From contig DPJD01000001.1 in assembly GCA_003543215.1 (NCBI GenBank), positions 280,889 through 318,400 of the forward strand: a stretch of DNA of 37,512 bases, in the 5' to 3' direction. The notes under the pieces were generated by a model. That model saw only the letters and a list, made by a program, of their open reading frames with translations. It had not been told where the DNA came from and did no database searches. Made by a program: the position numbers and the translations under genes. Source of the stretch: Erysipelotrichaceae bacterium. Lineage in GTDB: Bacteria; Bacillota_I; Bacilli_A; Erysipelotrichales; Erysipelotrichaceae. This document shows positions 23,205 to 31,085 of this stretch, in pieces (position 1 is the stretch's first letter; every line of letters starts with the position of its first letter).

Positions 23205-23717
23205 ATGGAACACCTTAATCAAACAAGTCTTGACGCTATTGCTCGTATCATTGAGCAACACCAAAACAAAGCGGGTCCAGTAAAATTGATCCTACACGAC
23301 ATCCAGCGTGAATGTGGCTACATTCCCGTGGAAGCTTTACCGATGATTGCCAGCGCTTGTCACAAGCCGGTTGCGGAAATCTACGGTGTCGTGAGTTTTT
23401 ATGCCCAGTTCAGTTTGAAACCAAAGGGCAGACATATTTTAAGCATCTGTATGGGAACGGCGTGTTATGTGAAGGGTGCTCAGGCGCTCATTGCAAAATT
23501 TCAAGCATTGACCAATGCGGAACTGAATCAAACCAGCGCGGATGGTCTTTTTTCCTTGGATACAACACGTTGCTTAGGTGCCTGTGGTTTGGCACCTGTT
23601 GCTGTCTTGGATGGGGTGGTTTATGCGGATGCCATCCATAATCCAAATCTGGAATTCAAGATCCGTGAGCTCATGCATGAACATGAGATGAAGACTCAAG
23701 GTGAACAGAATGCTTGA
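23205..23717 (+). CDS. NuoE-like [2Fe-2S] subunit of NAD(P)-linked [FeFe] hydrogenase
   Basis: 170 residues of thioredoxin-like NuoE/HydC/HndA type. The N-terminal helical part (PVKLILHDIQRECGYIP, EIYGVVSFYAQFSLKPKG) is followed by the [2Fe-2S] ligands CMGTAC and CLGAC (four Cys in the C-x4-C and C-x3-C spacing). It passes electrons between the flavin subunit and iron-sulfur centres. First gene of a four-gene operon whose order (NuoE, HndB, NuoF, hydrogenase) matches hndABCD. A weak ribosome site (GAGAAAAG) lies before the ATG. The last 8 bp overlap the next gene. Regulated probably by Rex from the two operators upstream. Confidence 0.92.
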   Translation: MEHLNQTSLDAIARIIEQHQNKAGPVKLILHDIQRECGYIPVEALPMIASACHKPVAEIYGVVSFYAQFSLKPKGRHILSICMGTACYVKGAQALIAKFQALTNAELNQTSADGLFSLDTTRCLGACGLAPVAVLDGVVYADAIHNPNLEFKIRELMHEHEMKTQGEQNA

Positions 23718-24081
23718 TGTGAAACAGTTGAATGCGATCAAAGAATCGACACTACAAAAGATGCGTGTGGAAGATGGTCAAATCACGCATCGAATTTTAA
23801 TCGGTATGGGAACTTGTGGAATCGCGGCAGGTGCACAGAGTGTTTATGACTTCTTGATTGAAATGAAAGATGTCTATCATTATCCCATTGAAGTATTACC
23901 AACGGGTTGCTTAGGCATGTGCATGTTTGAACCCATGGTTGAAGTCGTGGAAGCCAATGATAAACATACGATGTATATCAAAATGGATCCCTTGAAGATG
24001 AAAGAGATCTTGCACCATCACATCAAAGAAGGCTATACCCTTTATGCGTATACCCTTCAAGGAGTGAAAGAAAATGCTTGA
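23710..24081 (+). CDS. HndB-like thioredoxin-fold [2Fe-2S] protein
   Basis: 123 residues from ATG 23710, with AAGGTG at 23698-23703 and overlap with the NuoE-like gene. The fold pattern RILIGMGTCGIAAGAQ then EVLPTGCLGMCMFEPMVEV is that of HndB/thioredoxin-like ferredoxins, but the first ligand pair has only one Cys (GTCGIAAGA), so three of the usual four cysteines are present plus C-x3-C. HndB homologues often show this, so it may be normal for the family. It probably belongs to the soluble hydrogenase complex. It overlaps the next gene by 8 bp. Confidence 0.85.
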   Translation: MLDVKQLNAIKESTLQKMRVEDGQITHRILIGMGTCGIAAGAQSVYDFLIEMKDVYHYPIEVLPTGCLGMCMFEPMVEVVEANDKHTMYIKMDPLKMKEILHHHIKEGYTLYAYTLQGVKENA

Positions 24082-25855
24082 ACAACGCATTCATCTTGCG
24101 CTGGGCGCGCAGAGTAATCAAGAAGCAGTGCTTCATCAACTTCATGCCACGCTGAAGAAGAATCGTTTGGATGATCGCATTCAAGTGTATTGTCATACAC
24201 TCAACGATTTGCAGAAGCCGGCGTGTGGTATTTATCCAGAGCGGATCTTCTATGAAAACATCAATGAGAATTTGATGCGTTTGTTGGTTGAAGTCCAACT
24301 CTTAAATAAAACACCACTTGAGCAGTTCCAACAATTGAAACTCGATCAAAGCTTGATTGAACGTTTTGATCAATGGGATAAGGATCGTTTCTTTTATAAA
24401 CAAACGCGTATTGTCTTAAAGAATGCAGGGAAGATCAATCCTGAAGACATTCAAGAAGCCATTGCCATGGATGCGTACCAAGCTTTATCAAAAGCACTTA
24501 CCTCCATGACACCTCAAGATGTCTTGGATGAAATCACTTTGTCAGGCTTGCGTGGACGTGGTGGAGGTGGTTTTCCTACGGGTCGTAAATGGCAAGTCGC
24601 GCATGATCAAGTCAATGATGTGAAGTATGTCATCTGTAATGCGGATGAAGGGGATCCCGGTGCTTTCATGGATCGTTCCTTATTGGAAGGGGATCCACAT
24701 GCGATCTTGGAAGCCATGATGATCGCAGGCTATGCGATTGGTTCGAAACACGGCTTTATCTATGTTCGAGCGGAATATCCCGTTGCGGTCAAACGTTTGG
24801 AGATTGCGATCCGTCAAGCTGAAAACATGGGCTTATTGGGGAATAACATTTTGAATTTAGGCTTTGATTTCTCCATTGAGATCCGTTTAGGTGCGGGTGC
24901 TTTTGTGTGTGGTGAAGAAACCGCACTGATCGCTTCCATCGAAGGACAACGCGGAACACCCAATCCCAAACCTCCCTATCCCAGTGTTCAAGGATTATGG
25001 GGTAAACCCACGATCATAAACAATGTCGAAACCCTAGCGAACATTCCACAGATTCTTTTAAAAGGTCAGAAGTGGTTCAGAACGATGGGCACAGCTTCAT
25101 CGCCTGGAACCAAAGTTTTTGCCTTAGGGGGCAAGATCAAGCAAACGGGTTTGATTGAAGTTGAAATGGGGCTTTCGCTCCGAGAAGTCATTTATGATAT
25201 CGGCCAAGGTTGCGAACATAACAAAAAATTCAAAGCGATGCAGACGGGTGGTCCAAGTGGGGGTTGTATCACTGCTGAAGACTTGGATACGGCACTTGGC
25301 TTTGATGAACTCATACAACTGGGATCGATGATGGGATCGGGGGGGATGATTGTTCTGGATGAAGATAATTGTATGGTCGATGTGGCGCGTTTCTACTTGG
25401 ATTTCATTGTCGAAGAATCCTGTGGAAAGTGCACACCTTGTCGTATCGGTACGAAACGTCTTCTCGAGATGCTAAATAAAGTCACGCAAGGTGAAGGAAC
25501 TTTGGAACTTTTGGAAGAAATGGAAGAATTGGCACAGTACATCAAGACCAGTTCACTCTGTGGTTTGGGTCAAACTGCTCCCAATCCATTCTTATCGACC
25601 TACCATCATTTCAAAGATGAATACATCCGCCATGTGGTGGATAAAAAATGTGACGCAAAGGTGTGTAAAGCCTTGTTGGAATACACGATCCAAGCAGATT
25701 TGTGTAAGAAATGTGGCTTATGTGCACGTGCATGTCCAACCTATGCCATTTCTGGTATGGTCGGCCGCGATCCGTTCACCATTGATCCAAATCTATGCAT
25801 TCGTTGCGGTGCGTGTGTATTGACCTGCAAATTCGATGCGATCAAGAGGCAATAA
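24074..25855 (+). CDS. NuoF-like flavin/NAD(P)-binding hydrogenase subunit
   Basis: 593 residues, HydB/HndC type. Residues 1-85 correspond to the thioredoxin-like N-terminal domain but keep just two cysteines (C40, C51), not the usual four, so its [2Fe-2S] cluster is probably absent. The FMN/NAD(P) domain has LRGRGGGGFPTGRKW and CNADEGDPGAFMDRSLLEGDPH; an SLBB domain and the N3-type [4Fe-4S] site ESCGKCTPCRIG plus SLCGLG follow. The C-terminus has two ferredoxin clusters, CKKCGLCARACP and CIRCGACVLTC. This subunit oxidises or reduces NAD(P)H and, in bifurcating relatives, couples to ferredoxin. The stop is directly followed by the hydrogenase ATG. Confidence 0.93.
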   Translation: MLEQRIHLALGAQSNQEAVLHQLHATLKKNRLDDRIQVYCHTLNDLQKPACGIYPERIFYENINENLMRLLVEVQLLNKTPLEQFQQLKLDQSLIERFDQWDKDRFFYKQTRIVLKNAGKINPEDIQEAIAMDAYQALSKALTSMTPQDVLDEITLSGLRGRGGGGFPTGRKWQVAHDQVNDVKYVICNADEGDPGAFMDRSLLEGDPHAILEAMMIAGYAIGSKHGFIYVRAEYPVAVKRLEIAIRQAENMGLLGNNILNLGFDFSIEIRLGAGAFVCGEETALIASIEGQRGTPNPKPPYPSVQGLWGKPTIINNVETLANIPQILLKGQKWFRTMGTASSPGTKVFALGGKIKQTGLIEVEMGLSLREVIYDIGQGCEHNKKFKAMQTGGPSGGCITAEDLDTALGFDELIQLGSMMGSGGMIVLDEDNCMVDVARFYLDFIVEESCGKCTPCRIGTKRLLEMLNKVTQGEGTLELLEEMEELAQYIKTSSLCGLGQTAPNPFLSTYHHFKDEYIRHVVDKKCDAKVCKALLEYTIQADLCKKCGLCARACPTYAISGMVGRDPFTIDPNLCIRCGACVLTCKFDAIKRQ

Positions 25856-27607
25856 ATGAAAACGATCAAAATGAACATCAATCATCAAGAAGTCCAAGTC
25901 CAAGCTGGTCTGACCATCTTGGAAGCGTGTCGCTCACTGGGCATCACCATTCCCACACTCTGTCATCTGACAGAATGTAAACCGAAGGGTGCGTGTCGTA
26001 TTTGTGTGGTGGAAGAAGCAGGGAAGCGGAATCTAATCCCATCGTGTGTCAGTGAAGTCACGGACGGGATGAAGATTCTGACGCATTCCAAACGGAGCTT
26101 GGCCTCACGACGGATGAGTTTGGAATTGATTCTCTCGAACCATCGTAAAGATTGTTTGAGTTGCACACGGAACTTGAATTGTGAGCTTCAAACACTTGCG
26201 CAAACCTTGCATGTCCGTGAAGATCGATTCTTGGGTGAAAAGACCGAAGGACGTTATGATGACCTCTCCAATGGCTTGGTTCGAGATACCAGTAAATGCA
26301 TCTTATGTGGTCGTTGTGTCGATGCCTGTTTGAACATTCAAGGTTTGGGTGTCTTGACCTTGATGAATCGTGGTTTTGAAACGCGAATGGGTCCAGTTTT
26401 GGATTTAAGCTTCAAGGATGTCAACTGCATCGAATGTGGGCAATGTGTTCTGCATTGTCCAGTTGGAGCTTTGAGTGAAAAAGAAGAGATTCATGATGTG
26501 ATCAATGCTTTGGAAGATCCTAAGAAATTCGTGATTGTTCAAACTGCGCCTGCGGTTCGTGCTTCTTTAGCAGAAGAATTTGGAGCACCGATGGGTACAC
26601 GTATCACAGGGAAGATGGTTTCAGCACTCAAGCAGATTGGTTTCGATCGTGTTTATGACACCAATGTGGCTGCAGATCTGACCATCCTTGAAGAAGGTCA
26701 TGAACTTCTAAATCGTTTGGAAAACAAGGGTGTCTTACCTTTGATCACTTCCTGCAGTCCAGGATGGATCAACTACCTTGAGAAAGAATATGCAAGCTTG
26801 ATTCCGCATGTATCCTCATGTAAGAGTCCCCACATGATGTTTGGGGCGATTTTGAAATCACATTATGCCAAAGTCAAAGGATTGGATCCCAAGGACATCG
26901 TAGTCGTAAGCATCATGCCGTGTACCGCCAAAAAGGGTGAAAAAGAACGCATGACTTCTGAATACAAAGATGTGGATCATGTCTTGACGACACGGGAATG
27001 TGGTCGTTTGATCAAGCTGTATGGCTTGGATCTACTGGCGATGCAAAATAGCGATTTCGATCAGGATATGTTTGGAATCAGTTCTGGAGCGGGTGTTATC
27101 TTTGGGGTCAGCGGTGGCGTCATGGAAGCTGCGCTAAGAACCGTCGTCGAGATACTCACCAATATGCCTCTTGACAGACTTGAGTTCAAAGAACTGCGTC
27201 TGATCAAGGATGTCAAAGAAGCAGAAATCAATGTGAATGGGACCATTGTTAAAGTTGCGGCCGTGAGTACCATGAAAGCGGCTCAAGCTATTTTGAAACA
27301 GATTCAAGAAGGAACATCGCCTTATACCTTCATTGAAATCATGGCCTGTCCTGGAGGTTGTATCAACGGTGGTGGTCAAAGCATCTATCCACGGAATCAT
27401 GATTTGAAAACAGAAGATGTGATCAAATTACGGGCTAAAGCACTCTACGCCGAGGACCAAGACAATACCTTAAGGACGTCGCATATGAACCCGGATGTGC
27501 TCAATTTATACCGTGATTTCTTGGGTGAACCCGGCAGTGATGTCGCACATCACCTGCTGCATACGCATTACAGTGCGAAAGAAGCCCTTAAACTTGAATT
27601 TGATTAA
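25856..27607 (+). CDS. [FeFe] hydrogenase catalytic subunit, HndD/HydA type
   Basis: 583 residues. N-terminal [2Fe-2S] ferredoxin domain (Cys 36, 47, 50, 64), His-ligated [4Fe-4S] cluster (His96, Cys100, 103, 109), two [4Fe-4S] clusters (148/151/154/158 and 191/194/197/201), then the H-cluster domain: L1 TSCSPGW (300-301), L2 MPCTAKK (356) and L3 MACPGGCINGGGQ (498, 502). A C-terminal small-subunit-like tail (LYRDFLGEPGS) closes it. It makes or oxidises H2. L1 normally reads TSCCPxW; here the second Cys is Ser. The ATG follows the stop of the NuoF-like gene immediately. Maturases HydEFG are not in the window. Confidence 0.95.
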   Translation: MKTIKMNINHQEVQVQAGLTILEACRSLGITIPTLCHLTECKPKGACRICVVEEAGKRNLIPSCVSEVTDGMKILTHSKRSLASRRMSLELILSNHRKDCLSCTRNLNCELQTLAQTLHVREDRFLGEKTEGRYDDLSNGLVRDTSKCILCGRCVDACLNIQGLGVLTLMNRGFETRMGPVLDLSFKDVNCIECGQCVLHCPVGALSEKEEIHDVINALEDPKKFVIVQTAPAVRASLAEEFGAPMGTRITGKMVSALKQIGFDRVYDTNVAADLTILEEGHELLNRLENKGVLPLITSCSPGWINYLEKEYASLIPHVSSCKSPHMMFGAILKSHYAKVKGLDPKDIVVVSIMPCTAKKGEKERMTSEYKDVDHVLTTRECGRLIKLYGLDLLAMQNSDFDQDMFGISSGAGVIFGVSGGVMEAALRTVVEILTNMPLDRLEFKELRLIKDVKEAEINVNGTIVKVAAVSTMKAAQAILKQIQEGTSPYTFIEIMACPGGCINGGGQSIYPRNHDLKTEDVIKLRAKALYAEDQDNTLRTSHMNPDVLNLYRDFLGEPGSDVAHHLLHTHYSAKEALKLEFD

Positions 27608-27616
27608 GCATATGAA

Positions 27617-27645
27617 TTGAAACCTTGTCTATGTTTCATTACACT
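27617..27645 (+). promoter_or_regulatory. Possible promoter of the ribD-like gene
   Basis: TTGAAA (27617-27622), 17-bp spacer, TACACT (27640-27645). The gene's ATG is at 27654, only 8 bases after the -10 box, so transcripts would have almost no leader. No FMN riboswitch could fit in the 46-bp gap. Confidence 0.45.
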
Positions 27646-27653
27646 TTGAACAG

Positions 27654-28328
27654 ATGAAACCAATTGTCTTTGTAAAAGCCGCAATGAGCCTTGATGGTAA
27701 GATTGCGACAAAAACCGGAGAATCACAATGGATCTCCAATGAAGCCTCACGTGCCTATGTGCATGGTTTAAGAGCGGAGTATGCGGCCATTTGTGTGGGT
27801 GTTGAAACGGTGATCCAAGATGATCCACGTTTGACCATCCGCCATGATGGAAAAGAGGACTGTCACATCCGTATGGTTCTCGATTCCAAGGGACGTATCC
27901 CATTGACCAGCAAGCTCTTGAATGATGACTTTCGATCCCAAACAATCGTCTTCACGACGCAACACATGCCTTTGAACATCGAGCAACAAATCCTTTCTAA
28001 AGGAGCGCGCGTCATCCGTTTAAAAGATCAAGATGGGCGTGTCGATTTAAAGGATTGGATCGATGTGTGTGCCAACTTAAACATCCCCTCCATTTATATC
28101 GAAGGGGGTGGCGAAGTGATTGCCGCAAGTCTCAAGGCTGAAATTGTGGATATCTTTGCCGTAGCCATTGCCCCAATGATCATTGGGGGTCAAGATGCGA
28201 AGGGTATTGTGGGAGGGTCAGGCATTGAGCATCTCAAGGATGCGATTCGTTTGAAGAATCCTAAATATCGATGGTTCGAAGATGATTTGATTTTGGAATA
28301 TCACGTTGTAAAGGGAAACAAACAATGA
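27654..28328 (+). CDS. RibD C-terminal-type reductase, stand-alone
   Basis: 224 residues, all of the RibD_C (dihydrofolate reductase-like) fold; the N-terminal zinc deaminase domain of bacterial RibD is absent. Family features are VKAAMSLDGKIAT, GVETVIQDDPRLT (NADPH/substrate side) and IEGGGEVIAASL. The enzyme class reduces the ribosyl side chain of the pyrimidine made from GTP by GTP cyclohydrolase II. Stand-alone reductases are known in archaea and fungi, where reduction precedes deamination. Weak ribosome site. The last 4 bp overlap the ribA-like gene (ATGA), so the two act together. Confidence 0.85.
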   Translation: MKPIVFVKAAMSLDGKIATKTGESQWISNEASRAYVHGLRAEYAAICVGVETVIQDDPRLTIRHDGKEDCHIRMVLDSKGRIPLTSKLLNDDFRSQTIVFTTQHMPLNIEQQILSKGARVIRLKDQDGRVDLKDWIDVCANLNIPSIYIEGGGEVIAASLKAEIVDIFAVAIAPMIIGGQDAKGIVGGSGIEHLKDAIRLKNPKYRWFEDDLILEYHVVKGNKQ

Positions 28329-29521
28329 AAAATACTAGTGTTCAAGATGTATTAAAGACGTTTAGTGAAGGTGGATTGGTTTTGATTCATGATGGCTTGG
28401 ACTCGGATAATAAAGCCCATTTGATCCTATCTGCAGAGAAAATAACAGAAGAAAGCTACAAAGCTTTAAAGCGTGTGGGCTATCAAACCATTCATGTGGC
28501 ATTGGAAGCGTCACGTTTGATTGATCTTGGCTTCAAGGCGAGCTTTGAAGATAACAGTTACCAAGTCGTCAATACCGTATCCGTGGATGCGAAAGACAAT
28601 GAGGCTGAAAACGTCCTCTTGAGTGAATTGAAGACGATTGCGAAGTTGGTCGATCCACACAGCAGTATCTTAGACTTCAAACAACCGGGCACAGTCTTCA
28701 TCACCCAAGCAGCTTATGGGGGTGTGTTGAAACGGGCAGGGCATGTGGAAGCAGCAGTGGATGTGGCACGTCTATCGGGATTGAAAGCCATGGCCTTGAT
28801 CAGTGAGATTGCGGATGAATCCGGTAAACGTTTAAGCAACGAAGAACTTGCGGATTTTGTCGAAAAGCATGCGATCCCTTGCCTCAAACTTGAAGATCTC
28901 ATCCTCCATCGTCGCCAAACAGAATCCATGGTCAAACGCGCCTCATCGGCGAAGATGCCGACGAAGCACGGCGAGTTTACAATCGTGGGCTATGAAAACA
29001 TCCTCACCAAGGAACATCATGTGGCTTTGGTCAAAGGGGATGTGTCCAACGGTGAACCCGTATTGATACGTGTGCACAGTGAATGTTTGACGGGTGATGC
29101 GTTTGGATCATTGCGCTGTGATTGTGGTCAACAATTCGAAGCGGCCATGAAATCAATTGAAAAAGAAGGCCGTGGCATCTTGCTTTACATGCGTCAAGAA
29201 GGTCGTGGCATTGGACTCATCAATAAGATTCGTGCTTATAATCTTCAAGACCAAGGCTTGGATACCGTTGAAGCGAACTTGGCCTTAGGTTTTGGGGCGG
29301 ATATGCGTGACTATGGAATTGGGGCAGAGATCTTAGCGGATTTGAAGGTCAAGCAATTGAAATTGATGACCAACAACCCACGTAAACTTGTGGGACTGTC
29401 GGGTTATGGCATTGAAATCGTGGAGCGTGTCCCCATTCAGTTGAATCACAATGAAAAGAATGAGTTGTATCTAAAAACTAAACAAAACAAACTGAGTCAT
29501 ATGCTTAAGTTTGAGGAATGA
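28325..29521 (+). CDS. GTP cyclohydrolase II with degenerate DHBP-synthase domain (RibBA-like)
   Basis: 398 residues. The C-terminal half (about 205-395) is an intact GTP cyclohydrolase II: HSECLTGDAFGSLRCDCG (zinc cysteines), YMRQEGRGIGL, DTVEANLALGF and TNNPRKL. The N-terminal half aligns with 3,4-dihydroxybutanone-4-phosphate synthase, but the phosphate/metal loop D-x-E-D-R-E-N-E-G-D reads HDGLDSDNKAH, the GISAxDR region is lost (NVLLSELKTI), and GHTEA is GHVEA. The RibB activity is probably dead, the fold being kept. So the pair produces the first riboflavin-type pyrimidine intermediates but not, from this locus, the four-carbon unit. No ribE or ribH is in the window. Confidence 0.9.
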   Translation: MKNTSVQDVLKTFSEGGLVLIHDGLDSDNKAHLILSAEKITEESYKALKRVGYQTIHVALEASRLIDLGFKASFEDNSYQVVNTVSVDAKDNEAENVLLSELKTIAKLVDPHSSILDFKQPGTVFITQAAYGGVLKRAGHVEAAVDVARLSGLKAMALISEIADESGKRLSNEELADFVEKHAIPCLKLEDLILHRRQTESMVKRASSAKMPTKHGEFTIVGYENILTKEHHVALVKGDVSNGEPVLIRVHSECLTGDAFGSLRCDCGQQFEAAMKSIEKEGRGILLYMRQEGRGIGLINKIRAYNLQDQGLDTVEANLALGFGADMRDYGIGAEILADLKVKQLKLMTNNPRKLVGLSGYGIEIVERVPIQLNHNEKNELYLKTKQNKLSHMLKFEE

Positions 29522-29522
29522 T

Positions 29523-30212
29523 ATGTGGATCTTTCTTCTTGCAAGAAAATATGCGCTTCGCATCTTGCTTATATTTACCTTATTGATTGGAATCGCAAGT
29601 TTTGCGTATCTGAATGATTATAGCAAGGCCGATCCAGAAGCCTTAGCGGTGCTAAGTGACGAAATGATCGTCTATGAAGATAAGGTCTATGATTTTTGGA
29701 CCTCAGCCGATACCGCACTCATTTTTTATCCTGGGGGTAAGGTTGAGGCAGAAGCGTATGCGATCTTGCTTAAAGGCATCCAAGAAGCAGGCATTCGTGT
29801 CTTTCTTGTGGAAATGCCTTTCAATTTAGCGGTATTGGATGCCAATGCGGCAAATGAAATCATTGCGAATAACCCTATGATCAAGCATTGGTACATCGGG
29901 GGTCACTCCTTAGGGGGTGCGATGGCATCGCAATTTGCAGAGAAACATGCGGATCAATTGGATGGTTTGATCTTATTGGCGGCGTATCCTTTGAATGATG
30001 CGTTGGACAAGGTTTTGATTCTAGCAGGGTCTGAAGATGAGGTTTTGGACAAAAGTAAGTTAGATGGTTTCGATGTGAATTGGATCGAGGGTGGCAATCA
30101 TGCGAATTTTGCGCATTACGGTGAGCAAAAGGGAGATGGGCAAGCCTTGATTGATAAAGATGAGCAAATAAAAATGACCCAAATGTGGATCATTGAATTC
30201 ATGCATTTCTAA
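29523..30212 (+). CDS. Membrane-anchored alpha/beta hydrolase
   Basis: 229 residues from ATG 29523 with GAGGA five bases upstream; an in-frame TTG at 29511 inside that site is less likely. Residues 10-30 form one membrane helix. The hydrolase core has YPGGKVEAEAY (oxyanion side), the nucleophile elbow GGHSLGGAM, an acid in LAGSEDEV and the catalytic His in EGGNHANFAHYG. This matches the Abhydrolase_5 class of small extracytoplasmic or membrane-tethered esterases. Substrate unknown. It begins one base after the RibBA-like stop codon, and a terminator follows, so it ends that operon. Confidence 0.82.
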   Translation: MWIFLLARKYALRILLIFTLLIGIASFAYLNDYSKADPEALAVLSDEMIVYEDKVYDFWTSADTALIFYPGGKVEAEAYAILLKGIQEAGIRVFLVEMPFNLAVLDANAANEIIANNPMIKHWYIGGHSLGGAMASQFAEKHADQLDGLILLAAYPLNDALDKVLILAGSEDEVLDKSKLDGFDVNWIEGGNHANFAHYGEQKGDGQALIDKDEQIKMTQMWIIEFMHF

Positions 30213-30241
30213 ACAAGCTAAACGGCTTGTTTATTTTTTTC
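30211..30241 (+). terminator. Terminator after the alpha/beta hydrolase
   Basis: AAACAAGC (30211-30218) pairs with GCTTGTTT (30225-30232), loop TAAACG, followed by ATTTTTTTC. The stem also overlaps the end of the convergent peroxidase gene. Confidence 0.85.
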
Positions 30242-30724
30242 GAGCAAGGCTTTGATGTCTGGATCGATATCCCTGGGTTTGACTTCAGGCTCATAGCGAT
30301 TGACCACATTGCCTTCTTGATCAACCAAGAATTTTGTGAAATTCCACTTAACCTTGGCTGGTATGAAGTGACGTAAGAGTCTCGATGCACTTTCTTTGCG
30401 TAAATGCTTAAACAAAGGACTGGCATTGGATCCATTCACAAAGACTTTACCAAAGGTGGTGAAACTGGTGTTGTAGTTTAATCGACAGAAGTTAGCCAGA
30501 TCTTCATCACTGCCCATGGCTTGTTTAAATTGATTTGAAGGGAAATCCAACACTTCAAAGCCTTGGTCCTTGTATTTCTGATATAAGGCTTCTAAACCTT
30601 CATATTGGGGTGTGAGTCCGCAAGATGTCGCGGTATTTACGATTAAACAGACCTTGCCTTCATAAGGTTTAAGCGAGATGGGACGACGTTTCGTGTCGTT
30701 GACGGTGAAATCATAGACTTTCAT
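30218..30724 (-). CDS. Glutathione peroxidase-family thiol peroxidase
   Basis: 168 residues, full length for bacterial GPx. The peroxidatic Cys is in NTATSCGLTPQYEGL; the Gln of the tetrad is in FPSNQF, and Trp/Asn in WNFTKFLVD. FPCNQF, the usual form, has Ser in place of Cys here. The probable resolving Cys is in LANFCRLNYN, so a thioredoxin-dependent mechanism remains possible. It detoxifies peroxides, useful in an anaerobe with a hydrogenase. It shares 4 bp (ATGA) with the small membrane gene upstream in the same operon. Confidence 0.92.
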   Translation of the reverse strand: MKVYDFTVNDTKRRPISLKPYEGKVCLIVNTATSCGLTPQYEGLEALYQKYKDQGFEVLDFPSNQFKQAMGSDEDLANFCRLNYNTSFTTFGKVFVNGSNASPLFKHLRKESASRLLRHFIPAKVKWNFTKFLVDQEGNVVNRYEPEVKPRDIDPDIKALLEKNKQAV

Positions 30725-30936
30725 TTCTTACGCTTCAGGTAATTGGCTTTGATCCAATTGAAGTTGAGGAAGATGTGTACTGCGACCGTGATGACCAAGG
30801 CATAACCCGTCAAAGGATGAAACTTACTGAAGAGTTCATACGGGATATAATCTTGGAAGATTCCCGAAATGGCGATACTGACAAATAGAAAGGCAAGGAT
30901 GAGATTGACGATTTTGAGTAGTTTGTTTTTTTGCAT
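30721..30936 (-). CDS. Small DUF4405-like two-helix membrane protein
   Basis: 71 residues. Two hydrophobic helices (about 8-28 and 42-62) with His in FHPLTGYA and VHIFLNFNW, the arrangement seen in DUF4405 proteins, which resemble haem-b cytochrome halves. A strong ribosome site AAGGAGC precedes the ATG. The gene is translationally coupled to the peroxidase, so a redox or electron-supply role is plausible but unproven. Confidence 0.7.
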   Translation of the reverse strand: MQKNKLLKIVNLILAFLFVSIAISGIFQDYIPYELFSKFHPLTGYALVITVAVHIFLNFNWIKANYLKRKK

Positions 30937-31034
30937 ACCAAGCTCCTTGTGTTCTTTAAGCTTAGTTTAGCACAGTGAAATGAAGATAAACCATTGAAAT
31001 GAATCAAAATGAAAAAAAGTTCATTTCGCTTTCA

Positions 31035-31062
31035 TTGATTTCTTACATTCATTTGGTATAAT
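31035..31062 (+). promoter_or_regulatory. Promoter of the HprK/PEPCK-like gene
   Basis: TTGATT (31035-31040), 16-bp spacer, TATAAT (31057-31062), then a leader with AGGAGA just before the ATG at 31086. Confidence 0.65.
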
Positions 31063-31085
31063 GTGAGGCATACAGGAGAACGACT

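Noticed and set aside
27608..27653. FMN riboswitch before the ribD/ribA-like pair
   Set aside because: The gap is only 46 bp and shows none of the conserved riboswitch segments.
27604..27945. 113-codon minus-strand frame at the start of the ribD-like gene
   Set aside because: Antisense to conserved RibD_C motifs; His/Trp-rich shadow composition.
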